Part shown: in pieces, positions 58,592 to 64,000 of the stretch
Layout: each line of letters starts with the position of its first letter
Position numbering within the stretch: the stretch's first letter is position 1
NCBI GenBank assembly: GCA_031292515.1
Contig: JARLGZ010000068.1
Span: forward strand, 62,001 to 126,000
DNA length: 64,000 bases
DNA from: Puia sp.
Lineage (GTDB): Bacteria > Bacteroidota > Bacteroidia > Chitinophagales > Chitinophagaceae
Reading direction: 5' to 3'
Notes under the pieces: generated by a model
Seen by the model: the letters and a program-made list of their open reading frames with translations, nothing else
What the model was told of the DNA's origin: nothing
Databases searched by the model: none
Made by a program: the position numbers and the translations under genes

Positions 58592-61366
58592 ATGAGTAAC
58601 TTGCTTAAAAAGTTAGTCGTAACTACCTCTGTTGCTTTTTTCTCCCTGGCTGCGCTTGGACAAACCCCCATCATCATTACCGGTAATGTGCACAACCTTT
58701 CGAGCATGGAAGCGGTCCCGGCTGTTTCGGTGACGATCAAGGGATCTTCGTCCGGCACTTTCACGGACGACAAGGGGAATTTCAAGCTGACGACGACGCA
58801 GAAGCTGCCTGTCACGCTCGTATTCTCTTCCATCGGGTTTCAGTCGCGGGAAGTCACGGTATCGGACGCTTCGCAGCCTTTGCGTGTCGATTTTCTGCCC
58901 GTCTCCTCGCTCGGCGCCGAAGTGGTCATTTCAGCCAGCCGCCTGCCGGAACGGATCCTGGAGTCGCCGGTCTCGATCGAACGGGTCGGTTCTTCCAATA
59001 TCCGTAACAGTCCCGCGACGGATTATTATGATGTGATCCGGACCTTGAAAGGGGTCGATGTCACGGCCTCCAGCCTGACCTTCGCTTCGGTGACGACCCG
59101 CGGGTTCAATGGTAGCGGAAACCCCAAGTTCAACCAGTTCGTGGATGGGATGGACAACCAGGCGCCGGGTCTCAACTTCTCGGTAGGATCGGTGATCGGC
59201 CTGTCGGAACTGGACGTGGACAATATGGAACTGTTGCCCGGCGCTTCTTCGGCGTTATATGGTTCCGGGGGGATCAATGGCACGCTCCTCGTTACCAGCA
59301 AAGATCCTTTTAAATACCAGGGTGTCAGCGCCCAGGTCAAAGAGGGGGTGATGCATCTCGGGAAAAATGATCCCTATGGCGCGTCTCCCTACAACGATCT
59401 AAGTCTTCGCTGGGCGCAGAAGATCGGGGAGAAATTCGCTTTTAAGATCGGCGTCCAGTATATAGAAGCGCATGATTGGGCTGCGACGGACAGTTCAAAT
59501 TATACGGGCACCGGCGCAGGTCCCGGCAACCATCCCATCCCCGGCACCCGGGCTTCGGATCCAAATTATAATGGGGTGAATGTCTATGGGGACGAGACCT
59601 CCCTGGATCTGAACGGTTCGACCACGCCCTTTCTGGGCGGCGCCGCCCAGGCGCTGATCGCCGCTTACCCGAGCCTGGCGCCGCAGATCGGGGCGGCCTA
59701 CCAGGCCGATGGTTCCACACCGTTTCCGGTCTCGCGTACGGGTTACAAGGAGACGGACGTAATTAACCATACCACAAAAGATCTTCGATTGACCGGCGGT
59801 CTGTATTATAAAATCACGTCCCGGCTGATGCTTTCGCTTACGGGCAATTATGGCACCGGGAATTCGGTATATACCGGCAGCGACCGGTATGCGCTAAAAG
59901 ACCTGAAGATGGGGCAGTACAAACTGGAACTCCGGTCGGACAATTGGTTTCTGCGGACTTATACTACCCAGGAGAACTCCGGGCAGGCTTATAATGCCAC
60001 GGTCACCACCCAGCTTTTCAACGAAGCCTGGAAATCGAGTTATGACCCTTCGAATCCGACGGGCAGCTGGTATCCGCAATATGCAGCCGCTTACCTGTTG
60101 GCCCGCGCCAACGGTGCCAGCCCTGCCGTTGCCAATGGAATCGCCCGTGCCACCGCCGATATTGGCAGGCCGGTGCCCGGGACTTCGCAGTTCCAGACCC
60201 TATTCGACCAGGTACGTTCCAAACCCATTCCGGCGGGCGGACAGTTCCTCGACCGGACGAATATGTATCATACCGAGGGGCAATACAACCTCACCCAATA
60301 CGTGAAATTTGCGGAGGTGCTGGTGGGTGGCAGCTGGAGACAGTATGTGCTGAATTCCCAGGGGACTCTCTTTGCCGATAGCACCGGTCGGATCCACACC
60401 AATGAATATGGGGCGTATCTGCAAATCTCGAAGAAATTCTTCGACGAGAAACTGAAGATCACCGCTTCCGGGAGGTATGATAAGAATGATAATTTCCAGG
60501 GCAAGTTTACGCCCCGCCTGGCGGCCGTTTATGAAGTCGCCCGGGACAATTTCATCCGGGCCTCTTATCAGAACGGATACCGGTTCCCTTCCAACCAGAA
60601 CCAATGGATCAACCTGAATACCGGTACCTATACGCTGATCGGCGGGCTGCCGCAATTACGGAAGTTCTATAATTTCGATTCGGAGCCCACCTATACCCTG
60701 GCGAGCGTGCAGGCGTATCAACAGTCCGGAAATCCGGCCGACCTGGTACAGGTCAGGTATAACACTTTCAGACCCGAGAGCGTCAATTCCTACGAGTTGG
60801 GATACAAAAGTGTTATCGACAAGCGGCTTTTGATCGACGCGTATGGCTACTATACCTCGTTTACCAATTTTATCACCCGTGAGACGGTGGTTCAGCTTCC
60901 TTCCCAGAGGGTATTCTCCGTGTCCATCAACAGCCCAAGTAACGTGAATACCTACGGTTTCGGATTCAGCCTTGACTATCTGCTGCCGGATAACTTCGGC
61001 ATCAGCGGCAATCTCTCATCGGATCATATCCACAATCCCAATGCGGCGCTGGTGACCTATTTCAATACGCCCGACTACCGGTTCAATATCGGGCTTAACA
61101 ATACCGGCTTCGGCTACCAGAAAAGGTTTGGGTTCAATGTCCAATATCGCTGGCAGGATTCTTACTATACGGAGAGCGATTTCCGGCAGGGAGAGACGAG
61201 CGCCTTTGGCACACTGGATGGGCAGATCAGTTACAAGCTGACCGGTACCCGTTCGCTGATTAAGATAGGGGCCACCAATATCCTCGATCACTACTATATC
61301 TCCCAGTATGGCAACCCGGCGATCGGGGGGGTGTATTATGTGAGCTTTGGGTATAATATATTTTAG
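58592..61366 (+). CDS. TonB-dependent outer-membrane receptor with carboxypeptidase-like regulatory domain
   Basis: The 924-residue protein has a signal peptide (about 1-24), a CarboxypepD_reg-like domain (about 28-108), a plug domain (about 115-230: VVISASRLPERILESPVSIERVG, GFNGSGNPKFNQFVDGMD) and a 22-strand-type barrel ending in YVSFGYNIF with the terminal Phe. It imports an unidentified ligand using TonB energy; no SusD partner follows, so it is not a standard polysaccharide locus. The AT-rich 175-base spacer before it has TACTTTG (58553-58559), one base short of the -7 consensus. Confidence 0.92.
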   Translation: MSNLLKKLVVTTSVAFFSLAALGQTPIIITGNVHNLSSMEAVPAVSVTIKGSSSGTFTDDKGNFKLTTTQKLPVTLVFSSIGFQSREVTVSDASQPLRVDFLPVSSLGAEVVISASRLPERILESPVSIERVGSSNIRNSPATDYYDVIRTLKGVDVTASSLTFASVTTRGFNGSGNPKFNQFVDGMDNQAPGLNFSVGSVIGLSELDVDNMELLPGASSALYGSGGINGTLLVTSKDPFKYQGVSAQVKEGVMHLGKNDPYGASPYNDLSLRWAQKIGEKFAFKIGVQYIEAHDWAATDSSNYTGTGAGPGNHPIPGTRASDPNYNGVNVYGDETSLDLNGSTTPFLGGAAQALIAAYPSLAPQIGAAYQADGSTPFPVSRTGYKETDVINHTTKDLRLTGGLYYKITSRLMLSLTGNYGTGNSVYTGSDRYALKDLKMGQYKLELRSDNWFLRTYTTQENSGQAYNATVTTQLFNEAWKSSYDPSNPTGSWYPQYAAAYLLARANGASPAVANGIARATADIGRPVPGTSQFQTLFDQVRSKPIPAGGQFLDRTNMYHTEGQYNLTQYVKFAEVLVGGSWRQYVLNSQGTLFADSTGRIHTNEYGAYLQISKKFFDEKLKITASGRYDKNDNFQGKFTPRLAAVYEVARDNFIRASYQNGYRFPSNQNQWINLNTGTYTLIGGLPQLRKFYNFDSEPTYTLASVQAYQQSGNPADLVQVRYNTFRPESVNSYELGYKSVIDKRLLIDAYGYYTSFTNFITRETVVQLPSQRVFSVSINSPSNVNTYGFGFSLDYLLPDNFGISGNLSSDHIHNPNAALVTYFNTPDYRFNIGLNNTGFGYQKRFGFNVQYRWQDSYYTESDFRQGETSAFGTLDGQISYKLTGTRSLIKIGATNILDHYYISQYGNPAIGGVYYVSFGYNIF

Positions 61367-61410
61367 TCAGTGGTGAGTAGTGAGTAGTGAGTAGTCATTA
61401 CTCACTACTA
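61365..61410. repeat. GTGAGTA-family repeat and hairpin between convergent genes
   Basis: The repeat touches the receptor stop TAG (61364-61366) on one side and the ychF stop on the other. AGTAGTGAGT (61383-61392) and ACTCACTACT (61400-61409) form a perfect 10-bp inverted repeat with a 7-base loop. On the minus strand ychF ends TAG TAG TGA, three in-frame stops in a row. Confidence 0.9.
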
Positions 61411-62508
61411 AACGTTGAAGCGGAAGTGCATGACGTCGCCGTCTTTTACAAGATATTCCTTGCCTTCGATGCGGAGCTTGCCGTTTTCGCGGCAGGCTGC
61501 TTCTGAGCCGTAGCGGATGAAGTCGTCGTAGGCGATCACCTCGGCTTTGATAAAGCCTTTTTCGAAGTCGGTGTGGATCACACTGGCTGCCTGGGGAGCC
61601 TTCCAGCCGTTTTGGATCGTCCAGGCGCGGACTTCCTGCACCCCTGCCGTAAAATAGGTGGCGAGATTGAGGAGTTTGTAAGTAGAGCGGATGAGTTTGT
61701 TCAGGGCGGGTTCCTGCATCTTATATTCTTCCATGAACAGCTGTCTGTCCGCCGGGTCTTCGAGTTCGGCGATCTGTGATTCGATGGAATTATTCATGAC
61801 GATGACCTGGGCATTTTCGCCGGCTACCGCGGCTTTTAAAAGCTCGGAGAATTTATTGCCTGTATGCATCGATGCCTCATCGACGTTTGCCACGTATAAG
61901 ACCGGTTTGTCGGTCAGCAGGAAAAGGTCGGCAATGGCGGTCTTCTGTTCTTTGTCGAGTTGGAGTTCGCGGATGCTTCTGCCTTTTTCGAGATGCTCCT
62001 TGCATTTTTTCAGGACCTCATATTCGGCCTTGACTTTTACGTCGGCCGTTTTCAGCAGTTTCTCCGTTTTGCTGAATTTTCTTTCCACGCTATCCAGGTC
62101 CTTCAGCTGCAGTTCGGTGTCGATGATGTCCTTGTCGCCGACGGGGTTGATGGGGCCTTCGTCGCGCAGGATATTTTCATCTTCAAAGCAGCGGATCACG
62201 TGGACGATGGCATCCACTTCCCGGATATTGGCCAGGAATTTGTTGCCCAGCCCTTCTCCCTTGCTGGCTCCTTTTACCAATCCGGCGATATCCACGATTT
62301 CGATCTGCGTGGGTACGATCTTATTGGGTTTGACCAGGTCCGATAGTTTATAGAGCCGTTCGTCCGGGACATCTACCAGGCCGACATTCGGTTCGATGGT
62401 ACAGAACCGGTAATTGCTGGCCTGTGCTTTGGCGCTGTTGCTGACTGCGTTGAACAAAGTCGATTTTCCCACATTCGGTAATCCTACTATCCCTGCTTGT
62501 AAACCCAT
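61408..62508 (-). CDS. ychF: Redox-regulated ATPase YchF (OLA1-type)
   Basis: YchF is an Obg-related P-loop protein that hydrolyses ATP and binds ribosomes. The 366-residue protein has GLPNVGKSTLFNAV (Walker A, residues 8-15), DVPDERLYKL, DIAGLVKGASKGEGLGNKFL and the C-terminal TGS domain ending GDVMHFRFNV. The specificity motif NVDE replaces the NKxD of true GTPases, as usual in YchF. TACCTTTG on the minus strand (62533-62526) is a likely -7 box 17 bases before the ATG. Confidence 0.97.
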   Translation of the reverse strand: MGLQAGIVGLPNVGKSTLFNAVSNSAKAQASNYRFCTIEPNVGLVDVPDERLYKLSDLVKPNKIVPTQIEIVDIAGLVKGASKGEGLGNKFLANIREVDAIVHVIRCFEDENILRDEGPINPVGDKDIIDTELQLKDLDSVERKFSKTEKLLKTADVKVKAEYEVLKKCKEHLEKGRSIRELQLDKEQKTAIADLFLLTDKPVLYVANVDEASMHTGNKFSELLKAAVAGENAQVIVMNNSIESQIAELEDPADRQLFMEEYKMQEPALNKLIRSTYKLLNLATYFTAGVQEVRAWTIQNGWKAPQAASVIHTDFEKGFIKAEVIAYDDFIRYGSEAACRENGKLRIEGKEYLVKDGDVMHFRFNV

Positions 62509-62525
62509 AATTTGATTTTGAGCCG

Positions 62526-62533
62526 CAAAGGTA
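62526..62533 (-). promoter_or_regulatory. -7 promoter element of ychF
   Basis: The minus strand reads TACCTTTG, an exact TAnnTTTG match, in the 58-base divergent spacer. Confidence 0.45.
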
Positions 62534-62566
62534 AGGAATTCGGGTTTTAAGTCTTATTTTCATCGT

Positions 62567-63808
62567 ATGGCTTTGAATATCATTTGGATCGCTTTTTTTC
62601 TCATCGCCTTTGTCGTGGCGCTTATCAGGCTGCTGGTCTTTGGGGACACGGACATTTTTCGGACGATCGTCGACGGGATCTTCGATTCGGCGAACACCAG
62701 CGTCCAGATTTCCATCGGTTTGATCGGGGTGATGGCTTTGTTTCTCGGCTTTATGAAGATAGGCGAGAAGGCGGGCGCCATCAACTTCCTGTCCCGTATC
62801 ATCGGTCCTTTTTTCGGGAAGCTCTTCCCGGAGGTGCCCAAAAACCACCCTTCTTTCGGGCATATGATCATGAATTTCTCGGCGAACCTGCTCGGTCTGG
62901 ATAATGCCGCTACGCCCTTCGGGCTCAAAGCCATGCAAAGCCTGCAGGAGCTGAATCCGGACAAGGAGACGGCTTCCAATGCCCAGATCATGTTTATGGT
63001 CCTGCATGCTTCGGGTCTTACGCTCATTCCCGTGGCCATCATTACGCAGCGGGTCGTGCTGAAATCCGCCGATCCCACGGCCATCTTCATCCCCTGTATG
63101 ATTGCGACTTTTGCGGCGACGGTCGTGGCTATGACGGTGGTGGCCATCCGGCAGAAGATAAACCTGTTTCAGCCCGTCATCCTCGCCTGGATCGGGGGCG
63201 TCAGTGCATTGATAGCCGCTATGATCGTTTATCTGCGGTTGCACCGGAATACCATCGAGACTTTTTCCAAAGTGGCGAGCAATGGGCTGATATTGCTGCT
63301 TTTTGTCGTCTTTATACTCGGCGCTCTCCGGAAAAAGGTGAGCGTATATGATACTTTTATCGAGGGTGCGCGGGAAGGTTTCGATATCGCGGTGAGGATC
63401 ATACCCTATTTGGTGGGGATGCTGGTAGCGATCAGCGTCTTGCGCAGTTGCGGGGTATTTGACTACCTGGTGATGGGGCTGCGCGCTATTTTTGGCGCGC
63501 TGGGTCTCAATACGGATTTTGTGGCGGCTATCCCGACGGCTTTGATGAAACCGCTCAGCGGCAGCGGGGCCCGGGCCATGATGATCTCCACGATGCAGCA
63601 ATATGGTCCCGATTCTTTTCCGGGTCTTTTGTCCTGCGTGTTCAATGGGTCTTCGGACACTACATTTTATATTGTAGCCCTGTACTTCGGCTCGGTAGGT
63701 ATCAAAAAGACCCGGTACGCGGTGCCTTCTGCTCTATTGGCCGACCTGGCGGGTATGATCACGGCCATTGCGGTGGCCTATTTCTTCTTTCATCATGGCC
63801 AGGGCTGA
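62567..63808 (+). CDS. Nucleoside-recognition (Gate) membrane protein, fused SpmA/SpmB
   Basis: The 413-residue inner-membrane protein is a head-to-tail fusion of two Gate domains. Residues ~1-200 match SpmA (HMIMNFSANLLGLDNAATPFGLKAM) and ~205-413 match SpmB (VRIIPYLVGMLVAI, ALMKPLSGSGARAMM, FNGSSDTTFYIVALYFG). In spore formers the two are separate genes required for spore maturation; in non-sporing Bacteroidota the fused protein's role is unknown, and transport of a small molecule is the usual guess. Start ATG 62567, divergent from ychF. Confidence 0.92.
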   Translation: MALNIIWIAFFLIAFVVALIRLLVFGDTDIFRTIVDGIFDSANTSVQISIGLIGVMALFLGFMKIGEKAGAINFLSRIIGPFFGKLFPEVPKNHPSFGHMIMNFSANLLGLDNAATPFGLKAMQSLQELNPDKETASNAQIMFMVLHASGLTLIPVAIITQRVVLKSADPTAIFIPCMIATFAATVVAMTVVAIRQKINLFQPVILAWIGGVSALIAAMIVYLRLHRNTIETFSKVASNGLILLLFVVFILGALRKKVSVYDTFIEGAREGFDIAVRIIPYLVGMLVAISVLRSCGVFDYLVMGLRAIFGALGLNTDFVAAIPTALMKPLSGSGARAMMISTMQQYGPDSFPGLLSCVFNGSSDTTFYIVALYFGSVGIKKTRYAVPSALLADLAGMITAIAVAYFFFHHGQG

Positions 63809-63902
63809 GTGGGCATAGGGGGCCGCCAAAGGGCTGAGTGGATAGGTGGATCCGAACCGGTAAAGGGAAGCTGACCCTGTTTTAAAATGCTGCCTGACGC
63901 CG

Positions 63903-64000
63903 CTATTTCAGGACAAACCTCGCCGTAAAGGCGAAGGCATCGGCGACAAAGTTTATACGGGGGATGATATCCAGTTCGGGTTTCCAGTCGAGCGAAATAT
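63903..64000 (-). CDS. C-terminal end of an outer-membrane beta-barrel protein (cut by window edge)
   Basis: On the minus strand a frame enters from the window edge and ends at TAG 63905-63903. Its ~31 residues alternate polar and hydrophobic in barrel-strand style (SLDWKPELDIIPRIN, then AFAFTARFVLK). This is the pattern of the last two strands of a small outer-membrane barrel. The family cannot be told from this piece. The 94-base spacer to 63809 shows nothing notable. Confidence 0.55.
   Translation of the reverse strand, partial: ISLDWKPELDIIPRINFVADAFAFTARFVLK

Noticed and set aside
62348-63601. 417-codon open frame antisense to the nucleoside-gate gene
   Set aside because: Its composition (very rich in His, Arg, Asp, Gln) is that of a reading-frame shadow; it overlaps two well-supported genes and matches no family I know.
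1-64000. tRNA, rRNA, insertion sequence, prophage or defence island
   Set aside because: All spacers were read for tRNA-like cloverleaf ends, transposase or integrase motifs and terminal inverted repeats; none were convincing. The exact inverted repeats found are short and single.

Overview
The window looks like chromosomal core sequence from a Bacteroidota member, most likely the Chitinophagaceae. The evidence is the mix of families (two DUF5686 outer-membrane proteins with carboxypeptidase-like regulatory domains, a TonB-dependent receptor, DUF4294, GSCFA, SMUG2, a CxxxY-type CcmE, fused SpmA/SpmB) and the repeated occurrence of the Bacteroidota -7 promoter element TAnnTTTG just upstream of genes. 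Base composition is about half G+C. I see no rRNA, tRNA, CRISPR array, insertion sequence, prophage or recognisable defence system.

Layout. 1-5392: partial msrA, mutS2 behind a palindrome-overlapped promoter, then a GntP-type transporter next to a D-serine dehydratase/D-threonine aldolase-like enzyme. 5641-11432: a lipid block (PgpA phosphatase, GtrA membrane protein, DUF5686, a CDP-alcohol phosphatidyltransferase fused to DUF4833, and an AUR1-like PAP2 enzyme) that resembles the Bacteroidota inositol-lipid/phosphosphingolipid clusters. 11553-15631, minus strand: TetR regulator, CBS protein, anchored alpha/beta hydrolase and two DUF1080 proteins. 15742-18000: a double beta-helix protein. 18015-19820: purE and purK. 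19898-20109: a short frameshifted ORF. 20128-29106: hppD, an L,D-transpeptidase, aspartate kinase, fbp, CAP protein, ABC ATPase, YfiT-like protein, NUDIX and folC. 29173-34957, minus: TonB-like protein, a small membrane protein, an SDR with a frameshifted tail, radical SAM protein, two related membrane proteins and an agmatinase-family enzyme. 35186-38859: ccmE, a CcmF/CcsA protein and DUF4294. 38966-41881, minus: heptose-1-P adenylyltransferase, a flippase-like protein, panD and panC. 41994-44155: a degenerate glycogen-synthase N-domain protein and metK. 44405-48649: a co-directional run of NUDIX, rlmB, HMG-CoA lyase, GSCFA and SMUG2. 48776-58415: miaE, a bioF-like gene, penicillin acylase, DUF5686, trhO and purC. 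58592-64000: TonB-dependent receptor, ychF, a nucleoside-gate protein and the end of an outer-membrane barrel gene.

The least expected signal lies between the genes. At a dozen or so loci the stop codon sits inside, or directly against, a short degenerate tandem repeat that runs into the intergenic space. The unit differs at almost every locus and carries a stop codon. Where the period is not a multiple of three, the successive stops fall in two or all three frames. One family, built on GTGAGTA, recurs at five places. Whether this is replication slippage that selection tolerates or a fail-safe termination/3'-end device cannot be settled from one window, but it is directly countable. Other items to check are a perfect 15-bp inverted repeat around the start codon of the alpha/beta hydrolase, a 15-bp palindrome on the mutS2 promoter, the phosphatidyltransferase-DUF4833 fusion, and two apparent frameshifts.
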